A DNA stretch of 64,000 nt from Cololabis saira. Taxonomy: Eukaryota > Chordata > Actinopteri > Beloniformes > Belonidae. Below the pieces are notes generated by a model. It ran no database searches. It was not told the DNA's origin and was given only the letters and a program-made list of their open reading frames with translations. Made by a program: the position numbers and the translations under genes. Shown one piece after another: positions 13,901 to 28,000 of the stretch (positions are counted from its first letter, which is position 1; each line of letters opens with the position of its first letter). The stretch covers positions 33,955,861-34,019,860 of the forward strand of contig NC_084606.1 of assembly GCF_033807715.1 (NCBI RefSeq), written 5' to 3'.

Positions 13901-16031
13901 TATGGCGTTTCTTTTAACTGCACTTATTTGTGTGATGTTATTTTTATTGTATGTGCTAAATAAAACTAAACTAAAACTAAACTAAATGTTTATGTGTGTG
14001 AGAGAGAGGAAGAACGGACGGAGAGAGCGTGGTACCGACCAGGTCCTTGATGATCTCCTGTATCTGGGCCTGGGCCTGCTCCACCTCCTCCGTTGGCCCT
14101 TCCAGACTGATGCAATCCTCACCGTCCGTAAACTCGATGTGAACCTGCAAACACGCACAAACACAGCAGAGTCAGAGACTTCCCTCTTTATCCCCGTTTA
14201 TCAAATCACCTCTCAAATGATGCCAAACTGCAAACTCCTTTTGCCAATTTTTTTTTACAGCATAATTGTCTCTTTCATTGGTCCTATTTCCTAAAGATGC
14301 CAAAGACCTCACACTGCTATTGATACTTATCCAGTATACTGAAAGCACATATTTTATACTTCTGGTCCAGGGAGAGGCATTAATTTGTGATCTATGTAAT
14401 TTGTGGCTTCTAGCTGGCATCATCATCCCCGCAGTGTTTCCTTACTCGTGGCAGCTGCTGCGTGATTCGCCCGATGTTCTGCCCTTTCTTGCCAATGATG
14501 AAGCGATGCAGCCAAGCTGGAGCACTGACCTCCACGACCATCACGCTCTTAGCCTGCAGAGACGGAAAAAAACACACACAGTTTAAACAAGGTTTCCTTT
14601 AACTCACTCTCACAAGTCTATTCAGTCTGACAAGTGTCAGTCTGTAACGATGGAGCTGATTACTGCGTGTAATTTGGTCATAGCGGGCGCCTCTGGCGCT
14701 GCTTTCCAATGATAAAGATAGAAATGTGAACATATTTTATGCAGCGGGAAACCAACATGATGGCCTTTTGTTCCCTCCTGGCTCGGAGACTGATTTTGTT
14801 TAAATGGAAAAACTCTGCTCCACCATCATCTAATCACTGGATCAGGGAAGTCATGGCTCATCTCAAACTGGAAAAGATCAAGTACACTGTTCGGGGATCC
14901 ACTGAGACATTTTATAGGATCTGGCAGCCTTTCCTGAACTTTGTGGAGGGTATGGATGCTGACAATATAATGTAAAGGTTTTCATTCATTTTCATTTATA
15001 TTGGCCCTGTGTCTGACAATTATCTGGCAATAATGTTATTTCATTATTTTTTTTACGTCTGGTTTTTGGGGGTTATTTTTCTTGTTGTCTTTTTTGTTTG
15101 TTTTTGTTTCTCTTTTCTGTTTGACTGTATGTTCCTGTTATAATGTTAAAAAACTAATAAAAAGACTGATAAAAAAAAGAAAAGAAATGTGAACATATCT
15201 GGAAGGACGGTTGATCTTTTTCAACTCACACTTAACATGAGAGCTATAAAAGATGTCCTGTTTTAAAAAAACAAAAACATACAGGTAAAGCTCTGAATTG
15301 GCTCCAAAACCAGTCCAGGGGAGAAGGGGCATTTAAGTGTCGCTCCATACACAGAAGGGAGATTAAGAGGAATCATTTCCTTTTTATGTTGCATATATTT
15401 GTCATATTTCTTTTTCCACCATTAGTACCAAACAGAAGAGGCCTGCCCTGGTATTTTCAGTGGATGAGCTTGTTACAGCTCAGTCTGACAACCACATTAC
15501 AAGGATGTTGTCAAAGCGATAAAATCAATATGATTGAGTTGAAATGTAGCATTAGAAGGAGCCTGGCTCCAGGCCTGATGGAGAGTTGAAAGTGGACGTA
15601 TGACTTCTTTCAGAGGATTCGTGGTTCCACTTCCAGAGATCAATGTAGCCATCAACGGTTAGCGTCTAAAAGATCTGCTCCAACAATTTTCTCTCTTTTT
15701 GTTTACTTTTCCTCCCGTCTTACGTGGCAGGCAGCTCAGGGGAGATAAACACCGCGAGAAAAGGCTTTTCATGCATGTTCCTGGTTACCAACGTTACAAA
15801 CGTACAGTCCTGTATAGAGGAATGAAAGAATGGAATTCTTTACCCAATCATGTAAAACTCTCTGTTAACAATAATCAATTCAGAATATACTTAAAGAGCA
15901 TCTATCCAAGTAATGGTTTCGGTATGGAATAGAGTTGTGTATGTAATATGATTGTTTTGGTTACGGTACATGAGATATAATGGTATTATTGCATAATAGT
16001 GTTATTATATAATAGGTACATATGAGTATGA

Positions 16032-16086
<55 letters not shown>

Positions 16087-19000
16087 AATATAATGTAGAA
16101 TTGTAGCCACCCGTGTGCAATAAGCCTGTCTCTTTGTAAGTGCAATAACTGCTAAATACCTCACATATTTTTGAAAATATTTGTAAATATTTTGTAAATA
16201 TTATCCGTTTTTTTGGTGTTTATTATTTTTTTTTCTCTTGTACATACTCTTTTTCTACTTTTTATATTGCTCTTTTTTATTATTTAACTATTTATTGGTT
16301 ATTTCTATTTTAAATTTTTTGTATAAACCGTTTGAGCGTGTGTGTGTTCTGGCTGCTGCACGACTGAATTTCTCCTCTGGGAGATCAATAAAGTCTTCTA
16401 TTCTATTCTATTCTAGAATTGACTTGGAATATCAGATATGATAGGGTATTATATAATAGATATTTATATATATGTATATATTAGGTATATGTGGGGATGA
16501 TATAGTTGACTTGGTTTCTGTTCTTGTCTTGATCTTAAAATATCTTGATTTTGTATATTTATACAGTATATATATTTTTCTTCTTGCTCCTATTCTGTAT
16601 TTTTTTATTTTTTAAGTTATTTTCTCTATTTGTTTTCTTTTGTATTGCATTATTTTGTTAAGACCCCAGCAAGAACAGCTTCAGTTTCTGCTGCAGCTAA
16701 TGGGGATCTCAATAAACAACAACCAAGATGAAGACCCGACCCCCCCCCAAATGCTGGTTATCTGAGAAAAACAGCCCTCAAAGTTGTTGCACAAAAAGGG
16801 AGTGTTGTTTAAAAAAAAATGCTGGGTGTATAGCTGTGCCTCTCGGCAGTTATTTCTACTCCGTCCTTGTGGAGTACAATTTAAAAGCATGTCTCGTGGA
16901 GATACTGCCTTAAGGTAGCTAAAGTTTTACAAGCCATTCCTTTCCCCCGCTCTAAAGGTTTAGAAAGCAATAACGCATCAATCATACTTAAGATTATGTG
17001 AAAGTGTTTTCATTTAACGCTTGGAAACAAGCTCCTTTTCTATAATATGATGTAGATGTTTACAGTTTAAATGATAACGATGTGAGCGTCCACGCTGCTG
17101 GGCATTAAAGTCCCAAATTGGCAGTTTGGACCAGATGATTTAGCACCTTGTTTCCCTCCTCACCTTGGCATAGACCTGCGTGAGTGCAGGTCCCAGTTTG
17201 TCGGGCTCCCCTCTCAGGATAATTGTTTCTGAAATGGAGTCGAGAGGAGGCATTTCCACCGACACTCCGGTGGCCTCCAGGATCTCCTGCAGGGTGTTTC
17301 CCTTCGGACCGATGATGTACTTGTGCTGAGACTTTTTCACCTCCACAGAAATAGTCGTGGTTTTCCTCTTCTGCAGAGTGGAAAACAGAATTATAATTGA
17401 TGAGATTGCACGGAGAGATGGTTGGGGGGGGAAGGACAGTGGGATGAGGAGGGAGAAAAGAAAACCGATAGATGGGAATACAACAGCAAAGAGAAAGGTG
17501 AATTGCCTGACTAGAAAGACTTTAGCAGAAGGAAAAGAGGATATCTGAGGGGAAGAAGTGAGCAAAAAAGCAAAGGAGGGCGACTATGGCTGAAGACACG
17601 AGAGGATAAAATTGGTTTTGTGCGTCACTATTACGCACTAAATTAAATTAGATTCCTCATCCTGTTGTTTTCTTGCGCAATCCAATTTCCTCTCTGCATC
17701 ATCTCTATTTTGCCAGTGAAAGCAGCACATCAAACGCACACACCATTTCTCTGTATTATAGCCTTCCATCTAATATATATTTCTTTTTATTACCATTTGT
17801 GCATGCTACACCATAAAATAAAACCATTGCAGCAATGTAAATGATTTGATAAATAACAGCTCTTGTCTCAACACGAAGCAAACCCTGGGTGTCTGTGGAA
17901 GGACACCTGAATGAAAACAGCTGGAATGTACAGGACTGTCTCAGAAAATTAGAATATTGTGATAAAGTTCTTTATTTTCTGTAATGCAATTAAAAAAACA
18001 AAAATGTCATACATTCTGGATTCATTACAAATCAACTGAAATATTGCAAGCCTTTTATTATTTTAATATTGCTGATTATGGTTTACAGTTTAAGATTAAG
18101 ATTCCCAGAATATTCTAATTCTTTGAGATAGGATATTTGAGTTTTCTTAAGCTGTAAGCCATGATCAGCAATATTAAAATAATAAAAGGCTTGCAATATT
18201 TCAGTTGCTTTGTAATGAATCCACAATGTATGACATTTTTGTTTTTGTAATTGCAGAATTACAGAAAATCACAATATTCTAATTTTCTGAGACAGTCCTG
18301 TAAACAAATGAGGCCTAACTACCTTTCATTGGTTGTTTGCATTTCTTTTTTTGCCATTTTGGTCAATTCCTAATTAACTTCTGAAATAGACTGAATATGT
18401 TTTTAGCGTTTACTGAAACAAAAGAGTGGACAGTAGGGTTTAAAAAAAAAAAAAAGCTATGATAAAAAAGCTAAATTAAACAGTAAACGGGTGAGGAGTA
18501 CAACAAATTGAGAGAAGTCTTTGTTTTAAAGCTCACCTTGTCGTCGTAGATGGCTCGGATGCGGTTGACTGCCAGAGCGACGGCCTCCTTCTCCCCGGTG
18601 ATGACAATTTCATCCTTTGGCAGGCTGGGCGGGGGGATGCTGATGCGAGCGCCGGTCTCCTGGTTAAGCTCCTGGACCAGCCTGTTGTGGGCGCCGGCGA
18701 TGAAGGGGTGGAAGGCTTTCTCCAGGGACAGACGCTCCACGGCCCGCTTGTCCTGTCCGGTGGGTGAGTTGGAAAACGGGGAAGGGATTCATACAGTAGT
18801 TTTCTCAATGATGCCATGATTAGAGGTAATACAACAGGCAAAGAAAAATCAATACTGACATGTGATGCAGCGTCCTCTTTTTATCATTTTAGTTGGCAGC
18901 TCATTAAGGAGGATGAATTATAAAAAAAATAATAAAATAATTAGGGTTGGGCAAGTTAACGCGTTATCGCGTTAACTCATTCATTTATTAACGCCATCAT

Positions 19001-22000
19001 TTATTTTACCGCGCATTAACGCATGTTGCTCACATGCTTTTGTTTTGAAAAGTCTTTTGCCAGCTGCTGCGGAACCGGAAGAGAGTTGGCGGAAAAACAT
19101 GCGGAAAAGCTAAAACAGACATGAGAGCGGTAAAATTACGGAACGGTTACATGGACATTTTAATTTTAAAGTTCTCCCAGACAGCGGATTCAACCCCTGT
19201 AAAGCAAATTTCAATAGTGATTTTTTTTTTTGTGCTTCACACTTTCCAACAGGGACATTTGGTGCTGAATATAGACAATAATGCTGCTCCCTGTTAAACG
19301 TTTCTGCTGTTTCCTCAGAAATTGCCTGTTTTAATGTCATGATTGTGGATTAGGATTTTGTTGGTAGACTTTTTTTATTTTTCATAAAAAAACAGGATGA
19401 CATTAAAGCCCTGGCAGTGGCAATAAGCTATATTTTATTTGACATTTTTACACTAAATATGTGTTACTGACAAGTGCTGATGTTTGCTGAGATGTTTGCA
19501 CAACAAATGTTATGGCACTTTCGTTCTTTATAAATAAAAGTGCTCTTTACACAACTTTTGAATTTATTATTTGATTTTGCATATACAATGTGATTAATCA
19601 CGATTAATCAGGAAAATCATGCGATTAATTGCGATTAAAAATTTTAATCGTTGCCCAACCCTAAAAATAATGTGTTGAGTGCATATATTTGTATCTCACA
19701 AGAGGCAACCAACTTAAAGACCAAGAGATGACACAGCTTTGCAAATTTGTTTCAGGGTCGGGGGGAAAAAAACAGAGCGATCGAGATGTGCAGAGTATTA
19801 TGATGTCACAGAACCAGATTGCAGTAAAATTATCCACCTTCCTCATCTATGTCTCCATCTAACTTCCAATCGTGCCAGATTTTCTGTACCTTTGAAATGG
19901 GTGGCAAAAAAAGTGCAACACCAATTTCAAGAGGCAAAATCTACAGAAGAGGGAGGAAAGTTGAGATGCTAACTCCTCCCCCTTGTAGAAATATCTCCTT
20001 TGGAGCTACGAAGCACGTAATTGATAAAACTAATAAAAACATGTATCACTGCTATTATATTTGTTCAGATATCCACAACAAAACAGATAATAACAATGGA
20101 TTCTTAATTCTGGTACTAATTGCTCGTTTGCGATGCAACTGGAGGTTTTGTTTTGTTGTTTTTGTACTCCATTCTGGATTTCAAGGTTTCATGGAAATGA
20201 CTCAGACTCAGGGTTTTGGATACGGTTGTGTCACACGCAGAGGTGTATAATCCAGGTGGCATAAAGTAAAAATCCTGTCCAGCAGTTGTTCCAACTAATC
20301 ACTAAACCAGCTCCTCTGCAGGTAGATGGTAGGTCGTTAGCAGAGGTGTCAAGTAACGAAGTACAAATACTTTGTTACCTTACTTAAGTAGAAATTTTGG
20401 TTATCTATACTTCACTGGAGTAATTATTTTTCAGACGACTTTTTACTTTTACTCCTTACATTTTCACGCAATTATCTGTACTTTTTACTCCTTACATTTT
20501 AAAAACAGCCTCGTTACTCTATTTCATTACGGCCTTTAATAAAAACTATCCAGTTAAATTGCTCCATCCGGATAGAGTGAATTTGGTTGTGGTTGTTTCA
20601 GATGTTCTTGTCCAGTTTTGTTCTTACATCCGTTCCCTCAGATTCCTGCAACTAAACTTGGATGTACATTCCAATAAAGGTTAGGATAAATGATAACATG
20701 CCTCTGAAGTTTGACTTTTTGCACCATTACAATACTTATAGGCAACTAGTCATCATATCTCCTGCTCTCTGAAACACATGTTAATGCTCAATAGTACACA
20801 TATATGCTTCTTTAATATATTTACATTATACTAAGATGCATTCATTTTCAAAGGCTTTTGTCCTTAATGGCTTTTTTTCCTCTTACATTACTTTTACTTT
20901 TATACTTTAAGTAGTTTTGAAACCAGTACTTTTATACTTTTACTTGAGTAAAAAACTTGAGTTGATACTTCAACTTCTACAGGAGTATTTTTAAACTCTA
21001 GTATCTATACTTCTACCTGAGTAATGAATGTGAATACTGAAGACACCTCTGGTCCTTAGTGAAAACCCCTGTTCTAAATGTACGGGCTGATCCAGAAACA
21101 TGGCAGCGTTTTTACTTTATGGCCCTGGATTATGCACCTCTGCCACAGGAAACAGAGCACTCAGCTGTTCACCCTGTAAACTAGTACGTACCACAATGAG
21201 CAGGATCACCAGAGCTGCAGTTTGGGTTACGCTTCTCAGTTGTCTGACTGATATACATGGAAACAGACTGGGGCATAATCATAGAGACAGCATTTTATTA
21301 TAGGACCGTATTACAAAATTCGACACTAGTGCGCTCTTACACGTCAGCATTGATTTGCAGGAAGACCACAGCTGCAGTTTTTTAGGAAAGCGTCTTCGCT
21401 CTTTCTGTCATTTAAAAAAAAAAACTGTGACGACTTGCTGTATTTCCCCTGACGCCTTTTAACTGGATACTGCAACCAAAAGCAGGAGCATGTGGCATTT
21501 GATCAATACTGCTAACCAGTAAAAGCGTGTCCAGGTGATATAATCCACCCAGAATGCATTGTGCAACTGAGTTTTTTTTTACTACGGTATACATTTCATG
21601 TGGTTTTAGCAACGTATTTTAGTAGATTATAATTTCTCTCATTAGTTAGGATTCCTTTTAAGCTAGACTTGTATTGGATCCACACAATCTGTAGTGGCTA
21701 TTTGTCCTCCAGGTGAATTATAACAAAGTAAATAAATAAATCAAAATATTCAACTCAACGTATCAAACTATAATAATCAAACGGCCACTGAGACACCTAG
21801 GGAGTGGATTTACGCAGGATACAGAAAGTCCATTGTCCAGGCAAAAATAAAGTTTCCAATGGTTTATTTTCCTGGCAAACAAACGAGCAAAGATCTTTGA
21901 CGCCTCTCTTGCCCTGGTAAAAAACCATCTGCCCTCCCAGGTGCCTGGCTCACCTGTGTCTGCCAACCCATATATATAATCTCACCTGGTGCGCTCCAGC

Positions 22001-25000
22001 TACCCAGTACTTTCAAAATAAAACATGGTTAAGTAACAAAATAAACTTAATCAATACTAAATATCATAAACAAATTAAAAGTGTATTCCCAAAACTAAAC
22101 CACAAAAACTAACTAAATAATAAATGAATTAAATAATACAAAAGTGACAAATAGCTCCTACACTCCGGCCCCTAATTGAGGAAAGTGTAAACTCACAATT
22201 ACATTAATTTCTAAAAGGAGCTATTTTCTTTATCTCTCCCTAACTCTAACGGGAGGTGATTCTTCCGTCTTCTTCTGGAATACTGTAAACGAAACAACCA
22301 GACAGAGGATAGAGAAGTAAGGGAGAAAGAGAGAATAATGTCCATGATCCTAAGCCGTGGCCTCCAGGAGCAGGCAGATCTTCGTTACAGGCCGCTCCAA
22401 AACACTGGTCTTAGTTTGAAGGCACACAGAACGGACCAATCCTTTGCCCTTCAGACTTGGTACTCAGAACTCGGCCCATCATCCAGGATCCTCTGGGTCG
22501 TCAGCAGGAATCGAAGCTGGCTCAAAATCAGGCACAGGCCACTCACTCGCTGACAAACGGAGGAACTCTGGGCCTTTAATCCATCTTCCATTTGTAAGAA
22601 GGTCGTCAACAGTCAATCCACGTGATTCTTCATCCGCAGGATTGATCTTCGTGCTCACATACTTCCACTGACCAACATCCGTCAGAGAGTTGGTTAAGTC
22701 TGGTCCCTGCAACAGATGCTGGTTCAGTGAAGTTCCTTTATACATGGCCCCACAGTCAAATACAACTCTCAACTTTCCTTTGGTAGGGTGATGTACTCCG
22801 TGATGGGGAATGTAGCACACTTTTCCATCATCTTGTTCCAGCTGTTCCGTGGGTACCAACTCAGCATAACCTTGATCCAACATGCCACTGAGAAATGAAG
22901 TGTACTCCTCCTTGTACTTGACATCTTTCTCAATTTTCCTCTTCAGGCCTTGAAGCCGCTGCTTTGCCACACAGCGATTGTTTGGTAACGCAGGATCATC
23001 TTCTCGTTCCACTGATGTCTTTTCACTGAAATCATGGTGACTGATGAGCATCTCTTCCAGATGTTCCACAGAGATACGATTCGTCGTGACGACGGAACAG
23101 CCCATCTTGACTCCACTGCTTTTTCCACTGCGTAGTGGTCCATTAATTACCCAGCCAACTCTGGTTCTGACTGCGTATGGTCCTTCACTCTGGCTGTTAA
23201 TCAGCTCCCAGGGTTCCATCACTTTAGGAGCGTCTGTCCCAATGAGCAGATCCACCTCTGCATCCAGATGGTGAAGTTTTATGTTCCTCAGATAAGACCA
23301 TTTCGCAATATCTTCTTGCTGTGGAATGTTAAGTCTTGATACTGGCATAGTCTCTTGAGTCATAACATTTGGTAACTCAATAAAATCGTCCACGTCCATG
23401 CCAGACACTTCCACACCAGACAAAACAGTGGTGCTCACAATTTTCTTCTGTGCCATGGTTCTCAGTAAAAATTTGGCTGGTTTGCCTCTCAGGCCCAGTC
23501 TCCTTGCCAGACTGACAGTGCAAAATGTACCTGAACTCCCAGGATCCAAAAAAGCATAAGTTCGCACAACCTCATTGCTCATCTGACATTTCACCTTTAC
23601 TGCAACAATGGAGAAGACAGCATCATCCTCATCACCGGCCCCTATAGCTCCACATGTCTGAGAAGATCCATGTGAAACACTCGGTGGAGAGCTCACAGCT
23701 TGTGCGTCCTTTAAGGATGTACCTTTATCCTTTTCCTGAATGTGAAGGACTGATGGATGCTTCTGGTTACACACAATACAGACCAAACGACTCCTGCAGT
23801 CTTTGCTTCTGTGACCAACTCTCAGGCAACCAAAACAAATTCCATTTTCCTGTATGAAACTTATCTTGTCCCGATGCATCTTTAACTTGAACTGTGAGCA
23901 TTTATCCAGAGAGTGACTGTTAAGTTTGCAAAATAGACAACATTTGCTATAGTTTTGGGCAGAGGAAGACTTGATGTTACTGTCCATGTCGATCTTGTTG
24001 TTTTCCTTTACTGCGCAGACACTGGTGGCAAAAGCGCTTCCATTTCTCCTTTGCTTTGTGTGACTGGCATTGGGGGCTTTGCTGCGGCTGACAGGTGACA
24101 GATCTTGAATATTACCAAAAAATGGGTCAGAGAGGATTTTGACTTGTTTTTCCACAAATGTCACGAGGTCAGTGAACATTACTCTACATCCATTTTGCTC
24201 CTGCAGATCACATGCAACGCTCCTCCACTTCTCCCGTAGCTTGTAAGGAAGCTTCATCACAATGATTATGAGATTGGAGGGCATATCCAACTCCTTCATG
24301 TACATTATCTGCTGTGTTAAGTTGGAGCAACCTCGAAGAAACAGGGAAAAAGATTGCAGTGCTGGTACATCCTCTGTTTTAATGGGGGGCCAATTCAGAA
24401 TTTTTTCCATGTAAGCAGAAGCGATTTTATGTTCATTGCCAAAATGCTCCATCAGCAGGAATTTGGCCCTCTGATAACCCACGCTTGGGGGCAAATGCTG
24501 ACAGCTCCTGATAAGGTCTCTTGGTGGTCCCCTGGTGTACTGTTCCAAAAACGACAAGCAATCACTGGCATTGTTAGTTTTTCCTTCTACACAGTTTTCA
24601 AAAGATCTCATGAAGGAATTAAACTGAAGAGGGTCACCATCAAACACAGGAATATTTCTCACAGGCAAAGCAGATGTTAAATTTTGCTGAACCAACAGTG
24701 CAGTGATATCATTTTGCCTTTGCATAATGTCCATAATATCAATGCTGGGGTTATTGTTGTGGGGTAGATTAAAAGTGTTTGGAAACATTTGTGTTGTTTG
24801 AGTTTGACTTATTACTGGGCCAGTGTCTTGTGTCGTTGCTGCTGGTCCAGGCCTGACATTCACTTGGGTGTTGGTTGTGAGTGATGGCCTGACGTCAGTT
24901 TGCGTTGTTGTTGCATCTACAGGTCTGACAGTGACAGCCCGAGCCTCCCTGTGAGCTTTACTTTGACTGTTATTTGCAGCATCCTTTTGTGGAACAAAAT

Positions 25001-28000
25001 CATCCGCGTGAATATTCAGCGGACGTGTTTCTCGAGCACCAGTCAAGTTCCTGTTGTAATATGAGTTCATTGCGTCCGAGCCTTTAGAGCCACATTTTGA
25101 ATTGATTTCCAACACATTCAGCTTTGCATTAGCGGCAGCAAGTTCGGTTTCCAAAGTGAACAGTTCTTTCTCCTTTCTGAGTTCTTCCTCTTTGGCTTCC
25201 AACGCGTGTTTCCTTTCTAATGCAGCCATACGCTCCATAAGTGCTGCTTTGTCTGCTTCTGCCTGTATTCTTGCAGATGATGTAGATGATGCCTTAGATG
25301 ACTTAGAATGTGCTCTGGAACGCTTTTCCTCTTGACATGAAACATTTGAAACGCTGTCTTCGGGATTAATCTCATCAGAAGCCACACTCGAGTTACCAGA
25401 AGGTTCTGCAGCATCATTTGATTGCACATATGGATAACCAGCATCAGATAACCAACATTTTACTTTCTCAATGAAATTTGAAAACTCAAAACCTTTTGCA
25501 TGAAAATATGTATTTTGCCGTTCAACTTCATCCTCTGGCAAATTCAGATTCAGAATGGCTTCATGCATATCTTTAGCTTCCTCAAAGCATGTAATGCATT
25601 TACTCAGCTGGGCTTGCACCGACTTCACATTATCAATGGATACCATCAAATCACACATTTTATCCATGCTCCTTTTAACCTGCTTGCATTTCAAAGACCT
25701 TTTTTCTTGGCATGTCTTTAAATAAAATGTCAGACCCTTTAATGTAAACTTTACACTCCTTTTTGAGAGCACAGACGCAGAGTCATTTTCTTTAGATGCA
25801 GCCTCTGACATTTTTCCAAATCAAATCCTTTTCAATCCTTGAATTTCCACACTTTGACTTGCAGTACTCACACAAGGATATCTTTTATGGCACGCGGCTC
25901 CGCATCAGAGCTTTATGAATGAAAAGAGGCGTGGCTTACCATGCGATAGTAGTATTGCGCAGCACACGCGGGTCGTCCAAACTTCCAAAGCTCCCAATAA
26001 ACATCCAGTGCAAAGAAACGACAATCCAAACACTCCAATAGTGAAGCCGTTTTCCAATACAGCCCGTTTGTATTCCTTTGCTCACCGATGCTGTTTGAGT
26101 AGTTTCGTGAGATGTCCGTCGGCCATTGACTCTCCAAACGAAAAGCGTTTTCCAGCCCAATAATCCTCTTTCATAGATCATCAATCCAACATCCAAGGTT
26201 CCAGAGATTTCATCCGCCAAATCTTCACTTTAGGGTGGGTTTTTTACTTGATGTAGTGGCTATTTGTCCTCCAGGTGAATTATAACAAAGTAAATAAATA
26301 AATCAAAATATTCAACTCAACGTATCAAACTATAATAATCAAACGGCCACTGAGACACCTAGGGAGTGGATTTACGCAGGATACAGAAAGTCCATTGTCC
26401 AGGCAAAAATAAAGTTTCCAATGGTTTATTTTCCTGGCAAACAAACGAGCAAAGATCTTTGACGCCTCTCTTGCCCTGGTAAAAAACCATCTGCCCTCCC
26501 AGGTGCCTGGCTCACCTGTGTCTGCCAACCCATATATATAATCTCACCTGGTGCGCTCCAGCTACCCAGTACTTTCAAAATAAAACATGGTTAAGTAACA
26601 AAATAAACTTAATCAATACTAAATATCATAAACAAATTAAAAGTGTATTCCCAAAACTAAACCACAAAAACTAACTAAATAATAAATGAATTAAATAATA
26701 CAAAAGTGACAAATAGCTCCTACACAATCCTTTAATCAATCCTCCTAATTAAACATAAGGATTCAAGACTTTTGCTATAACTTCAAAATCGGTCCATATT
26801 GATAGAAAATAATCCTTAGTTGTGGAGCACAAAGATAAGAAATGCTGCATTGCTGTTTTTCCACAAGCTGCTAAAACTAAATAATAAGACTCCATTGAGG
26901 TACGATTTAGAAAAAAGAAAGAAAGAAAGAAGCTCACTGGCAGTTGCATCCACTGCTTTTTGCATTGTGTATTCACTAAAGAAGCACATGAACCTCAAGT
27001 TTGGAGTTTCACTAAATTAACATTCGCTATAGGCAAAACGAGCAGTGACATCAGAGTTAGGGCGATATATTGAGATTTTAATATATATCGATATATTTTC
27101 AAACGCGATATGGTACGAGACAATATCGTTTATATCGATTTAATTTTTTTTATTTATTTTTTTTTATGATTTTGATGTAGCTTATTTTGTGACAAATAGA
27201 CTTGAATGTTTTATTTGAGATTTGCACAAATGTTTTGTTATTTGCACAACTGTCAACCTCAGTGGAAAAGTCTGCCTGTTACTGTCTACATTGTATTCAT
27301 TGCACAGTGTATTTTAATTTAATTGTTATGCAGGAAAGGGATGTTTGTTTTATTTTATTCAAGAAGCATTTTTATTCTATATATGCAGGCAGTTTATTTT
27401 TATTTCATTTGTTTTATACATTTTGATATTGTGCAGACCTCTGTTAATAAAGGAACCTGTGTGACATTTGGCACGAGGCTTTGTATTAAAACTGACTGTT
27501 TTTTTAAGGGTTTGCCTCAGAAAAAAATGAAGCTAACAGAGATGCTATGCTATAATGCTTTGGGGGAAACCCCAATTATGGCACAGAAAAAATATCGATA
27601 TATATCGAGTATCGCCATTCAGCTAGAAAATAATATATATAATATATGACTTTTGGTCCATATCGCCCAGCCCTACATCAGAGTAGTGCAGCAGTAACTG
27701 CTCTGCTAATGTCACCTGTATGTTAGAAAAAACGCTGCTGAAATATTACATGGCCCAATAAATGTTTAATGAATGGATTGGCACTTGGGATGAAAACTGA
27801 ATCGGCTTTAGAAAACCAATCCTCCTGCTGACTGACCTGCTCAGCCGAGATCAGAAGGATTTCATGGCGAGCCTTCTCGATGCCCTCCTTGGTTCCAGTG
27901 ATACGGATGTTGGTGCTGGGGTCGTCAGGTCGGGGAATAGCAATCTTAGTGGCAGTCTTTAGCTCCAGCTCCTGCAGCTTCTCCCCGTTTTTACCGATGA

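Larger units (their letters stand above)
21690..26724 (-). mobile_element. BEL/Pao-type LTR retrotransposon, internally deleted
   Basis: Two 473-bp LTRs (21690-22162 and 26252-26724) bound the element and the 5-bp duplication CAATC flanks it (21685-21689, 26725-26729). By eye the LTRs are identical, so the insertion is recent. It lies antisense-free in hdlbp intron 4, in the same orientation as the gene. One long frame remains, which carries gag and protease parts but lacks most of reverse transcriptase, RNase H and all of integrase. It should therefore depend on proteins supplied by other copies. Confidence 0.93.

Noticed and set aside
19849..20250. 133-codon plus-strand frame in hdlbp intron 4
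   Set aside because: No homology recognised, no splice signals, and AT-rich intron composition.
22479..25811. 1110-codon frame as a host gene
   Set aside because: Flanked by LTRs and a target duplication, with gag, zinc-knuckle and protease parts of a BEL/Pao element.
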